Source of the DNA: Cryptomeria japonica
Lineage: Eukaryota > Streptophyta > Pinopsida > Cupressales > Cupressaceae
DNA length: 64,000 bases
Reading direction: 5' to 3'
NCBI RefSeq assembly: GCF_030272615.1
Contig: NC_081405.1
Span: 605,290,177-605,354,176 of the forward strand
A model generated the notes under the pieces. The model ran no database searches and was not told where the DNA came from. It saw nothing but the letters and a program-made list of their open reading frames with translations. Each line of letters begins with the position of its first letter. The first letter of the stretch is position 1. Shown one piece after another: positions 47,027 through 59,717 of this stretch. A program made the position numbers and the translations under genes.

Positions 47027-50000
47027 TGTAATGCCCGCCAAAATACCCTAAAGAAACTAAACAATAATACACAAATGGAGATAATTTTTTTCTTAATTAA
47101 CATCTAATAAAAACTAATGCAACATATCACATCTCTATCTATTTACATTTATTAACCAAATAAACAATATGAACATACATCATTTTTCATTTCATAAATT
47201 AACGCAAGCAAAAATAACACAACATCAATAATCTTTCTCTAGGGTACTTTAACATTATTACTTAATTCATTTCCACCATAACAGACTACACACATGATAG
47301 GTATATTCCATCTTCATTAATGCGTCATATTCTTATTCTTTAACCATAAGATATGCAACCTACAACATTACTTATTCCTCATGATATGCATAATTTCCTT
47401 TCTACCAATGCATCTGTGTGAATCATTCCTATTTACTAAATCAAATTAACATCTTTTATCATATTCACTTATTAATCTACAAATATTCCTCTTTCAAGAT
47501 TATTTAACATTCTAACTAGCATATAAACATTCCATTCAATAATACAACTAATCCATAAAGCAATTCTATTCTATTCCAACTATATTCCACTTTATTTCCA
47601 TGATTCATAAAATCACATCTCTACAATAGTACAAATACAATATGCCTAAATTCCAATTTCCAACTACAATTCATCTTACAAATATAAGTACATTAAATGC
47701 ATCATGAGCGTAGCTCTTTCTACTAAAATATTCCATCTACAATATACAAAGAAATTACATTACATGCATTCCATCTTATCTATTACATAAATCTGCTACA
47801 AGGTACATCCGTAGTACATCATGAAGAAGAATCCACATCCACGCAAGAAGAATCCAAGAGAACATCTCAATGGCTAAAAAGCACCAACCACCCAACCATG
47901 TGGAACCAAAGGAACCACCCCCCATGCTAGAAGATGACATAAGGTCCCAACACATACTCTAAACCTAAGTTGGCACCTATAACCAAGGAGACTAACCACA
48001 CAAGGACTCTCAAGCAAGAACTCACACATACAACAAGAATGAACTCCCAGAGGAATAAAACTCATCAAGACATAAATGCATCCAATAAGAATATTCATAA
48101 ATCATAAAGGGGAAACACATGTAGGAGTGGAGTGTCATCACATGCCATCCTCATAACATAATAACATAATAACACAAGGCACTAGCCTAATGGACATGTG
48201 GAGCCATCTCAACCTATGAGAGACTAAGGGAGATTAGCTTACCGTCTTCACGACCTTCTCATGCTTATCCCAAAACATCCTCCCTAGGACTAAGTCTTGA
48301 GGCACAAATCAATTTTTCATCTTATTAATTAATCTAACTACCCAATCCATCAATTATTACGTTATCACCTATTTACAAATCACGAAAAAACTCCAATGTG
48401 ACCTGGTGGTCTAGACCTCATGCATCCTTACAAGGAACCTCATGGAAGCCTATCTCTCATGACCCTAGTCATCACAAGGAAGCCCACTCCTCCTAACATG
48501 GCCCAACAATAAAACACAAGAGGCTCTACCAACATAATTACATTAAAATAATACACAATGCAACCAACAACTTACACATATACTCTTACAACACAAACAA
48601 GGCTACAACAACATCAATATAGCAAAAGGAGCCTCTTGGCTAGCAATAAACAAAGGTATATAAAGCCATCAAATAAAGAATAACATCATAGCAAGGCCTA
48701 CTCACTTGCTGGTCAAAAATAGCATAGAAATCATCTCAATCATCCATGGCCTATCCACATTGAAGAGAGTCTAAAATGACCATAATACATAGAGAAACAA
48801 ATATACTCAAAACCATCAATATGCTCCAAAATTGATCAAACCCAATACTGGGACATACTCACAAACCTCAAATAAAGCCTCTGGTACAAAAATCATTTTG
48901 GGAAAATACTTCAAAAATGACCAAAACTGGGAAAATACAAAACACAGTTAGGTTAGTGCTTTTGCCCCGCAGGACAACGCTTATGCCACAAAGAACAACG
49001 CAAATGCAACACAAGACAATACTTTTGCATTCCAGAATCACGCATATGCATTCCAAAACAGTGCTTATGTTTCCAGATTCATGCTTATGCATTCTAAGAC
49101 AATGCTTATGCTGCGCAGAGCAGCGCAAATGCAATACAGAACAATGCAAATGCATTATAGAACATCGCTTTTGCAGAAACAACACTTTTGCACAAAACCA
49201 ACGAAAAACTCAGATAACTTTCGGGTAAAATAATAAAATCCAGACTTTACAAAAAGAGTCAAAAAACATATGGAGACGCCTAGAAACAAAGTTTACTTGG
49301 GTATAAACACAGTAATATGTCTCCAGCTATAGATCAAGATTAAATCAAATAACTTCACGACATAAAATGAACTGAACCACTGCAAAACTTCACAGAGCAT
49401 CAAATGAAGATAGTCCCAAACAATCACAACTGAAGGACTCACAAAGGAAGACCAATCTCATCTCATACAGGAGACGATTAATCAACCAAATATTTTCACA
49501 GCAAATTCACAGAGTCATGAAATGCCATTCATAGGAAACCAAAAATATATATTCCAACAACTATACAAAACCCAAAAAATATAAAGCTTTCCTTCCCAAA
49601 TATTAACCTTCACCAATAATAAAACTATAGAGTAAAATAACTTCTCATCTCGAACCCAAAACATTGCAAATACAAAGCATACACGGAAAAGCCATTAAAA
49701 GAAAATGCAAAGTGAAAGAACTCCAACTTCCAACTTGAAGTAATGGAAATGAAGTTGAAGAAGAGCTCCCACAAGCCAAACCAAATCCCAACCAAGCTTT
49801 TCAACCAAATCCAAGAGAGAAGAAATCCAAAGCCAAGAAGAAGCTTGCTGAATTTTTTTCTAGAGAAGAGCCAACCAACCCGAAAAACCTCACGGGAAAG
49901 AAAATAAAAAGCAACAATAATCCAAAACCCTAGCCTTAATTTCAGCCAATCAAAATATTCCATTTTGGAGTATGTTTTACCAACCCACCATATAATATAA

Positions 50001-51225
50001 TTTATTCACCCATTTTGAATTCGGCCAATGAGAGTGAAGGGTAGGTAAGGTAAATGAAATATTCTTATCTAGCTAAGTGGGAATGTTTTATTTCTTTATT
50101 TAAATTTAATGTGTTCATACACCCCACTTTAGGAATAAAAGTCAAACTATTAAATATATATAAGGTGTAAATAAATAATCCAAATGGGGATTAAAATCAA
50201 ATTAACCAAAAGCTAATAAAATAAATTAAAGAGCCAAATAAATATAAGATCAATTAAATATTAAACCATAGAAAGTCAAATAAATAATTAAATAGTCAAA
50301 TACCATTAAAGATTAAATCACAAATATTAAATAAATATTACACAACACTAAGGCTCATCAAATATTAAATAATCACAAAATCAATAAACATTAATTATCA
50401 AATAAATATAAATTTCAAATAATTAAATATTCAAAACTTATAAATTAAATACACTAAAATGAACATTACCAAATATAGAACTACACATCAAGAGCCACAT
50501 AATTACTCTAACATAATCAAGTAAATCGACCAGCATAAACTGAACTCACAATACCAAAAGACCAAGCTTACTAACTGACATGGCGAATTATGCCAAGACA
50601 TTGACTACTCATGATGAACAACTTAGACCTATAGTATGTGAGGGGAAACTCATGTCATCTTCGAACCACATAAGCCATTGGAATTAAGACACACTCAGAC
50701 ATGTGAAGCCAGGTGGAGTCGATGTCTAGTAGTTGCAAAATTCTGCAACCACAAAATGACAATACAACATATACATATACATATATAGAACAAGAAAGTG
50801 ATAGAGAATCGCAACGACACATCCTGCTCGCAATGAGTGATGTGGAATTGTCTCTATCACAAAGACAATAAAACAATAGTCAAACACATCTCATCATATG
50901 TAATCATGAAGTAGGGTTAGCGTAATCATAATCATCATCAAAATCATGATAAATCTTATCTATTAATAATCCATCACATAGTGAGCATATAAAATCCATC
51001 GAGTACATATATCATCAAATCACATGATCAATCATGATAGTACCAACATCCATATAAATAATAAAAATAGCATATGTCCAATATTATCTAACATAAATCA
51101 TAAGTCACTGAAGCATATGAGTAATCATCATCCAAATTATCAAAATATAGTCTAGATAAGTCTATCAAGCATAATATGATAGTCAACTTTAGTCAAAATA
51201 AGTGAAATCAAGGGTGGACACTACA
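47027..51225 (-). repeat. 5' LTR of the chromovirus
   Basis: 4199 bp, TGTAATGCC...CACTACA, uninterrupted. It carries the minisatellite at 48956-49196. Several small indels and substitutions relative to the 3' LTR show it is older than the Tat insertion. Confidence 0.93.
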
Positions 51226-51230
51226 TATGA

Positions 51231-51803
51231 GGCCTCTAATTTCACTTGAGACATATCGACCTCTGAGTGCACTACAACTAACACAGATGGAAGCATCAGT
51301 TGACTTTGACCATGTGTCAGATTTGGTCCAACTAGGTAAATTATCCACATGCAAATTTTTTTACTTTAATATTTTACCTTAGTTGTTTGCTAAATTCTTC
51401 TCACTTTATCATTGCAGGGCATGGTTATGCATTTATTGTAGCTCAAGAAAATGAAGAAGGAACAAATTATTACTTGTTTCATTATGTGGATGCAAAAAAG
51501 AAATTGGATGGCCTTGTGGTAGATGGAGAAAATATTGAGTACCCCACAGGATCAGTAGTTGTTACTAGTACATGGCTTAGAAGGTACTCAGTGAAGAAGT
51601 CTAACTTGTGGTTGTTCAAGGACTTCGAGACACATAGGAAGTTTCTTCATTATTCTAACCTTTTTGTAGCTTCAAATGTTCATTTGATCAGATATGGGGG
51701 TAGACCACTAAACAAGAACCTATGGAAGGTTCATGAGACTGACCATGAGGCCATACTAGACACAAAAAAGAGTAGAGCAGAGCCAGATGGTTCATTGGAT
51801 TAA
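51231..51803 (+). pseudogene. transposase-like gene, C-terminal exons with an intact intron
   Basis: The frame before the chromovirus (ESEEWVDEWCM) continues here as RPLISLETYRPLSALQLTQM to 51335. A clean intron follows, 51336-51417 (GTAAAT...TTGCAG), and the last exon reads GHGYAFIVAQENEEGTNYYL through TSTWLRRYSVKKSNLWLF to a stop at 51803. The last exon is unbroken. The conserved Trp- and Tyr-rich C-terminal domain has no motif I can name. Together with 19185-20057 and 27251-28920 it makes one gene. Confidence 0.72.
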
Positions 51804-51989
51804 ATGTAAATATAAATAATTATAATATCAATCATATTTGGATATATGTACATGACTTGTATTTTTTGACTACTCGAGGCATTGTAATATAAAAATTTGT
51901 GTTTTTGACTTTTTTTGTGTGATTTTATGTAAATAATGTCATTTTGGACCATTAGAGATCACATGGGATCATTTCGTGAAGTTTTAGGC

Positions 51990-54900
51990 TAATATGGTAA
52001 AAGATGTAAAAATTGCTCATTTGTTGTCAATCACTCAAAGTGTGAAAAATTGTCAAAATTTGGCATCATTTTTCTTGATGTTAGTGACATGTAAGAAATA
52101 TTCATCGTTCCTCTATCAAACTCACCCAATCGATGCAGGCCACACCCTAGCAGCGAAATCGCTTAAGTGCTCAAGTTGCTCAAAGTTGTCAATATTCGGC
52201 ATCATTTTTCTTGGTGCCCGTTAATCATAAGAACTAGCCATCTAATCCTATGGGGTCGTGTTATGGCACTCTAAAAAAGCTTCTCTTGGTTTAGGTAGAC
52301 TTGGATCCAATTGCTCATGGCGACACTTTCTTAGTTGCCACAAAAAGTGTCGAATGAGTTCAATGAAAAGTTTCACAATGCCCCATCTTTCAATCTACTT
52401 GTCGTGGAACCGAACCATCAGCTCGTACACGTCGAGGTGGATAGGTTTATGCTAGGAATGACTTCATTTTTCTCTCCAACTCATTTGATCATTGCGGGCC
52501 ACACCCTAGTAGAGAAATTGCTCAAGTGCTCAAGTTGGTCAAAGTTGTCAACATTTGGAATCGCGTTTCTTAGTGCCTGTTAATCATAAGAATGAGCTGT
52601 CTGATCCTACGGGGTCATGTTATGGCACTCTAAAAAATCCTCTCTCGGTTTAGGTATACTCAGATCCAATTTCTTGTGGCGACACTTTCTCAGTTGCGAT
52701 AAAAAGCGTCAGATGAATTCAATGAAAAGTTGCACAATGCCCAATCTTTCAATCCGCTCATTGCGGCATTGAACCATCAGCTCGTACATGTCCGAGTGGC
52801 CAAGTTTATTCTAGGAATGCCTTCATTTTTCTCTCCAACTCACTCGATCATTGCGGGCCACACCCTAGCAGCGAAATCGCTTAAGTGCTCAAGTTGCTCG
52901 AAGTTGTCAATATTTGGCATCGCGTTTCTCGGTGCTTGTTAATCATAAGAACAAGTAGTCTAATCTTATAGGGTCATGTTATGGAACTCTAAAAAATCCT
53001 CTCTCAGTTTAGGTAGACTCGGATCCAATTGATCGTGGCGACACTTTCTTGGTTGCGACAAAAAGTGTCAGATGAGTTCAATGAAAAGTTGCACAATGCC
53101 CCATCTTTCAATCTGCTCATCGCGGCACCAAACCGTCAGCTCGTACGCATCGGGGTGGATGGATTTATGCTAGGAATGCCTTCATTTTTCTCTCCAACTC
53201 GCCCAAACAATGCGAGCCATACCCTAGCAGTGAAATCACTTAAGTGCTCAAGTTGCTCAAAGTTGTCAATATTCGACATCACATTTCTCGACGCCTGTTA
53301 ATCATAAGAACAAGTCATCTGATCCTACGGAGTTGTGTTATGGCACTCTAAAAAATTGTCTCTTGGTTTAGGTAGAATGGGATCCAATTGCTCATGGCGA
53401 CACTTTCTCGGTTGCGATAAAAAGCGTCAGATGAGTTTAATGAAAAGTTGCACAGTGCCCCATCTTTCAATCCGCTCATCACGGTACCAAACCATCAGCT
53501 TTTATGTGTTGAGGTGACCAAGTTTACACTAGGAATGTCTTCTTCTTTCTCTCCAACTCGTCCAATCGTTGCGGGCCATAGCCTAGCAATGAAATCGCTT
53601 AAGTGCTCAAGTTGTTCAAAGTTGTCAATATTTGACATCGCTTTTCTCGGTGCCTATTAATCATAAGAATGAGTCATCTAATCCAATGGGCTAGTTTTAT
53701 GGCACTCTAGAAAAGCCTCTCTCAGTTTAGGTAGACTCAGATCCAATTTCTCGTGGCGACACTTTCTCAGTTGCAACAAAAAGCATCAGATGAGTTCACT
53801 GAAAAGTTGCACAATGCCCCATTTTCAATCCATTCATCGTGGTATCAAACTGTTAGCTCGTATGCATCAAGGTGGCCATTTTTACTCTAAGAATGCCTTC
53901 GTTTTTCTCTCCAACTCGTCTGATCATTGCGGGGCACACCTTAGCAGCGAAATCGCTTAAGTGCTCAAGTTGCTCAAAAGTTGTCAATATTCAGCATCGC
54001 GTTTCTCGGTGCCCATTAATCATAAAACAAGCAGTCTGATCCTACGGGGTCATGGTATGGCACTCTAAAAAAACCTCTCTCAGTTTAGGTAGACTCGAAT
54101 CCAATTTCTCATGGTGACACTTTCTCAGTTGTGACAAAAAGTGTTAGATGAGTTCAATGAAAAGTTGCACAATGCCCATCTTTCCATCCGCTTGTCGCAG
54201 CACCAAACCGTCAGCTTGTACGCATTTGGGTGGCCAAGTTTACACTAGGAATTCCTTCATTTTTCTCTCCAACTTGCCCGATCGATGCAAGCCACACCCT
54301 AGCAGCGAAATCGCCTAAGTGCTCAAGTTGCTCGAAGTTATCAATATTCGGCATCGTGTTTCTTGGCGCCTATTAATCATAAGAATGATCTATCTAATCC
54401 TATGGGGTTGTGTTATGGCACTCTAAAAAATCCTCTCTTGGTTTAGGTAGACTCAAATCCAATTGCTCGTGGCGACACTTTCTCGGTTGCGACAAACAAC
54501 ATCAGATGAGTTCAATGAAAAGTTGCACAATGCCCCATCTTTCAATCTACTCGTCGCGACACCAAACCATCAGCTCGTATACATCGGGGTGGTCAGGTTT
54601 ACACTAGGAATGCCTTCATTTTTCTCTCCAACTCACCCAATCATTGTGGGCCACACCCTAGCAGCGAAATTGCTTAAGTGCTCAAGGTGCTCAAAGTTGT
54701 CAATATTTGGTATCACGTTTCTCAGCGCCCATTAATCATAATAATGATTCATCTAATCCTACAGGGTCATGTTATAGAACTCTAAAAAATCCTCTCTCGG
54801 TTTAGGTAGACTCAGATCCAATTGCTCGTGGCGACACTTTCTTAGTTGCGACAAAAAGTGTCAGATTAGTTCAATGAAAAGTTGCACAATGCCCCATCTT

Positions 54901-56812
54901 TCAATCCACTCATCACGGCACCGAACCGTTAGCTCGTACATGTTGGGGTGGTTGTGTTTATGCTAGGAATACCTTTTTTTTCTCTCCAACTCACCCGAAT
55001 GATGCGGGCCACACCCTAGCAGTGAAATCGCTTAAGTGCTCAAGTTGCACAAAGCTGTCAATATTCGGTAGCCCGTTTCTTGGCGCCTATTAATCATAAG
55101 ATCTAGTCGTCTGATCCTACAGTGTCATGTTATGGAACTCTAAAAAATCCTCTCTTGGTTTAGGTATACTGGCATCCAATTGCTCGTGGTGACACTTTCT
55201 CGGTTGCGATAAAAAGCGTCAGATAAGTTCAATGAAAAGTTGCACAGTGCCCCATCTTTCAATCCGCTCGTCGCGGCACTGAACCGTCAGCTCATACATG
55301 TCGGGGTGGTTGGGTTTACACTAGGAATTTCTTTGTCTTTCTCTCCAACTCACCCGATCATTGTGGGCCACACCCTAGCAGTGAAATCGCTTAAGTGCTC
55401 AAGTTGTTCAAAGTTGTCAATATTCGGCATCGCGTTTCTCGATGCCCATTAATCATAAGAATGAGTCATCTGATCCTATGGGGTTGTGTTATGGCACTCT
55501 AAAAAATCCTCTCTTGGTTTAGGTAGAAGATCTAATTGCTCGTGGTGACACTTTCTCAGTTGCGACAAAAAGCATCAGATGAGTTCAATGAAAAGTTGCA
55601 CAATGCCCCATCTTTCAATCCGCTCATCACAGTACTGAACCGTCAACTCGTACACATCAGGGTGGCCATTTTTACTCTAAGAATGCCTTCTTTTTTCTCT
55701 CCAACTCGTCTAATCATTGCAAGCCACACCCTAGTAGCGAAATCGCTTAAGTGCTCAAGTTGCTCAAAGTTGTCAATATTCGGCATCGTATTTCTCGTTG
55801 CCCGTTAATCATAAGAACGAGCCATTTTATCCTACGGGGTCATGTTATGGCACTCTAAAAAATCCTCTCTCAGTTTAGGTAGACTCAGATCCAATTGCTC
55901 ATGGTGACACTTTCTCAGTTGCGACAAAAAGCGTCAGATGAGTTCAATGAAAAGTTAGATAATGCCCCATCTTTTAATCCACTCGTCGCGGCACCTAACT
56001 GTCAGCTCATAGGCGTCAGAGTGGCCAAGTTTATGCTAGGAATGCATTTGTTTTTCTCTCCAACTCACCTGATCGTTGCGGGCCACACCCACGAAATTGC
56101 TTAAGTGCTCAAGTTTCTCAAAGTTGTCAATATTCGGCATCGTGTTTCTTGATGCCTATTTATTATAAGAATGAGTCGTCTGATCCTACAAGGTCGTGTT
56201 ATGGAACTCTAAAAAATCCTCTCTTGGTTTAGGTAGACTCAGATCCAATTTCTCATGGTGACACTTTCTCGGTTGCGACAAAAAGCGTCAAATGAGTTCA
56301 ATCAAAAGTTGCACAATGCCCCATCTTTCAATCCGCTCATCGTGGCACCAAACCATCAGCTCATATGCATCGGGGTGGCTGTTTTTACACTAGTAATGCC
56401 TTCATTTTTCTCTCCAATTTGCCCAATCGATGTGGGCCACACCCTAGCAGTGAAATTGCTTAAGTGCTCAAGTTGCTCAAAGTTGTCAATATTCGGCATC
56501 GTGTTTCTTAGCACCCGTTAATCATAAGAATGAGTGTCTGATCCTATGGGGTCGTGTTATGGCACTCTAAAAAAACCTCTCTTAGTTTAGGTAGACTTAG
56601 ATCCAATTGCTCGTGGGGACACTTTCTTGGTTGCGACAAAAAGCATCAGATGAGTTCAATAAAATGTTGCACAATGCCCCATCTTTCAATCCACTCGTCG
56701 CGGCACCGAACCATTAAATCATACGCATTGGGGTGGTCGAGTTTACACTAGGAATGCCTTCCTTTTTCTCTCCAACTCTTTTGATCGTTACGGGCCACAC
56801 CCTAGCAGCAAA
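51990..56812. repeat. tandem array of about 358-bp units, 13 copies
   Basis: The landmark TATGGCACTCTAAAAAA or variant recurs at about 52261, 52620, 52979, 53338, 53697, 54054, 54412, 54770, 55129, 55489, 55844, 56201 and 56558. A degenerate unit lies at 51990-52100 just after the transposase stop, and a partial one to 52260. Copies differ mainly by C/T and G/A at CpG positions. Each unit holds a short plus-strand ORF (KLHNAPSFNPL...LKCSSCSKLSIFGI); the period is not a multiple of three, so there is no continuous frame. Confidence 0.95.
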
Positions 56813-57156
56813 ATCACCCTAGGGTATGCATTAGATGAATAGAAGTGTATGGGCTATGCAATTTTTTTAGAATGGGTATTGGTACAATGGTGTCTTACAT
56901 TGTCTAATTTTGGTTCTTTCCATGTTTCCTTTGTATAGTCTTATTTCAACTATAACTATTGAATTTGTGTTGATCTCCATAAGCTTGTGTCTTGGATTAC
57001 AAACACATATTTAGGTTCAAAGCTTAAGTAACAATAAACTTTGTGCAATTATTCATTTAATCATTTGTACTACAATTATGGATAACCATGATAAATGATT
57101 TGCATTAACCAAAAAGCTACAAATCCTTACAACATTGTATACCATTAAAACTATCA
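56813..57156. other. spacer without features
   Basis: AT-rich; no gene, repeat or motif seen. Confidence 0.5.
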
Positions 57157-57486
57157 AATATATCCAATATAGACAAATAGGCTTGCCAAAAGCCATATGG
57201 ACATAGAATGTCACGTATTCATAAAACAAAACATATGTTCGAAATTGCTATAAAGGCATACAAAATGATATCCAATAAAGTCAAATAGGAGCTTGCCAAA
57301 AGCCATATGGACATAGAATGTCACATATTCGTAATACAAAACATATGTTCAAAATTGCCATATAGGCATATAACATGGTATCCAATAAAGTCAAATAGGA
57401 GCTTGCCAAAAGCCATATGGACATAGAATGTCACATATTCGTAATACAAAACATATGTTCAAAATTGCCATATAGGCATACAACAT
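57157..57486. repeat. three copies of a 110-bp tandem repeat
   Basis: GCTTGCCAAAAGCCATATGG recurs at 57181, 57291 and 57401, each followed by ACATAGAATGTCAC and AAAACATATGTTC (an imperfect inverted repeat). Copies 2 and 3 are nearly identical. Confidence 0.9.
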
Positions 57487-57531
57487 AGGACCCTATTCTA
57501 TTCATTTCCCTCTAGGGGAAGGAAACAGATC

Positions 57532-59668
57532 AGGAGATATCTTTGCCTATCGAGGGGATGGAGATGTATATTATGCAGGTGTCTTTCGAGTACGCCCACT
57601 CGACCTCCTTTCCAAACTTTTTTGTAACTCCACCTGATACAATGAAAAGAATGATGTTAGCATATACAAAAAATGAATTTTACAATGACATATAATAGAA
57701 TAGTCACTTACCGCATACAAATAATCATGATGTTCATCCACAACAGGTGCACGTTCATGATCTGGAGTGACAAGCCCCTCTTGTAAGCATCACAATATAA
57801 ATTAAACTAAATACAAGTGTCTTTAAAATTTTCAATAACATTTTATTAAGATAACAAATGTAATGCTAAATTTACTAAATTTACAAATATGTCTCATACT
57901 TCTGTCAAAGCAGTTGAACTTGCTACTGCTGCAACAACACCACGCTCCATTGACGTGTGAACAACTGGAGGAGTCTCTAATGTCAACATCTGAAAATTAA
58001 ACAAAGTATATTGATTAATCGTCAAAACTATCTATATTATTTAGTAACAACATTAAAGATAAATTGCTTACCTAGGTGAAAGATTGTTGATGAAATACAC
58101 TGCAAGGTGTTGATGTTGAAGCTCTAGCATCAAACTATTTGACATCCAAAATGAGTAATTAGAAAATCATTCACATAAGGTTCAACTATCTACATATAAT
58201 AATTATATTTCTTCACTCGTTTTATACCTATGGAGTCGATGAAGTCATGAAAAAGGATGTTGTAGGAATGTTGCTAGTATTGTGAACACTTTGGCCCTGA
58301 TTTTTTATCATAATAATTTACTAATTTAGATATATTCTCAAATTTCCATATAAGATTTAATAAAAATAATGAAATGAACTTGTAATAAAATTCACCTGGG
58401 TATCAATGCCAAATGTTTTGTTCAACAAGGATTTTGTCATGACAATGTTCTTTGTAGAAAACTCTGCTCGTGCACGTGCATTCTCAGAACTATTAGGATC
58501 ATAAGTGCAAAGAGAACCACAAGATCGACAAAAATGAGCTAGAACTCAATGCCTAGAAGAATCACCATCATCACTCTCATCACCCTCTACTAGAGGCCTA
58601 GCATACTGTATAAGGGTCTGAGTGAGTGAGCTAATGGAGTCTAGAGTTTCGACCTCAATACTCTCCTTCACAATGGAAGGAATAATAACATGCTCTACCA
58701 TAGGTCTGGCCAAGGGTCTTGGTGGGAGATTTGGGTCACGCTGTGCACCCTCTCTATCATGTGAGGAACCCCCACCTCTACCTTGGAAATCTAGAAAATC
58801 AAAATAGTTTGGGATCTCATTAAGGACAAACTCATAGTACAGTTTTCTCAAAATCTATTGGGGTACCTCATGATTATTGCATGGGGCTGGTCAAATACCA
58901 TCCACCACCTATCCCAAAAATTGTTCTTAATCCCTTCATGATGACACCAATGAATAGGGAATCTCCTACATCCATGGTGTAAAGGTTGATTCGTTCGGGG
59001 GTCCGTAATAAGAGCACACAAGTCAAATTTATTAATTTTCTTTTTCTTCACTACCACATATGATAATTTGTCAACATAAAATTGCTTTTGTTCTTCCTTC
59101 TTACTGGACCAAAATTTTATTTTCCCACTCACAGATTGTATGTGAGATACAATAGATTGCAAAGAACTGGCAAGGTTTGTCCTATGGGAGTTTGTTCCAG
59201 TGGGATCTTTTAGCCTTGTGATTAAACCTTCAAGCTCTTTTTGGCTATTTTCTATTTGACCTAATAGGTTTTCTTGTGTACCTATGGGATGTCTAGGGAT
59301 TGTAGGACATTCTTGATGTGCTTCTTCTTCAATATGGTCTTCATGAGAAGGTGATTGAGTGTTTTCAACATTTTCTTGTCTAATCTCATTTCCAGATAAT
59401 GAAAATAAATTTAAATAAATAAACCTAGTTTAATCTTCAAATTAATTAAAAAATGACAATAAGAAAACAAAAATACATACCTCTTCAAGCTCTTCGAGCT
59501 CTTCGATGGCGTGGCAGCATTTTGATGAGAGATGGACAACTTAGTGCCCAATATCAAGCTTCTACAAAGGGCGAGCGTAAGAAAATGGCACTCCAAATCC
59601 CCAAAATGCAGGTTTGGGAATGCATCCAAAATGCAGACTTGGGTTTTTTTAAAGTTTGAAAAGGTCAT
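57532..59668 (-). pseudogene. second gene of the giant transposon (spliced, unknown function)
   Basis: Minus-strand coding blocks: a first exon ending AATPSKSSKSLK at a GTATGT donor (59480); an acidic block (ENVENTQSPSHEDHIEEEAH) to a core with DKLSYVVVKKKKINKFDLCA, HHGCRRFPIHWCHHEGIKNN and FWDRWWMVFDQPHAIIMRYP (59162-58860). After a frameshift come LRKLYYEFVLNEIPNYFDFL and a Ser/Asp-rich stretch, a stop (58546), then FCRSCGSLC and LLNKTFGIDTQ ending at donor GTGAAT (about 58395). Further small exons (GQSVHNTSNIPTTSFF; LTLETPPVVHTSMERG; VTPDHERAPVVDEHHDYLYA) have GT donors and AG acceptors. It ends in one of two frames, the stops lying at 57571 and 57532. It may be a DNA-binding partner of the transposase, as two-gene transposons often have; this is inference. 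Confidence 0.6.
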
Positions 59669-59688
59669 AAGGCGCGCGCCTTATGACC
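59663..59688. repeat. 26-bp perfect palindrome next to the right end
   Basis: The half-site is GGTCATAAGGCGC followed by its exact inverse, centred on GCGCGC, 30 bases inside the right TIR. The outer words GGTCATA/TATGACC are also the core words of the satellite. Confidence 0.9.
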
Positions 59689-59717
59689 ATTTTTTATTTT
59701 TTTGAAGTGTGGCACCT

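Larger units (their letters stand above)
28921..51225 (-). mobile_element. Ty3/gypsy chromovirus-type element with 4.2-kb LTRs
   Basis: It is flanked by the 5-bp duplication TATGA (28916-28920 and 51226-51230). LTRs lie at 28921-42218 (3', interrupted by the Tat element) and 47027-51225 (5'). The internal part, only 4.8 kb, reads gag, protease, RT, RNase H, integrase and a chromodomain-like tail on the minus strand. Removing it restores the reading frame of the transposase gene (DEWCM then RPLISLETY). The tail following IHDVFHVSVLR with WDAIDDSLATWK is the chromovirus layout; I favour the Tekay/Del branch. Confidence 0.92.
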
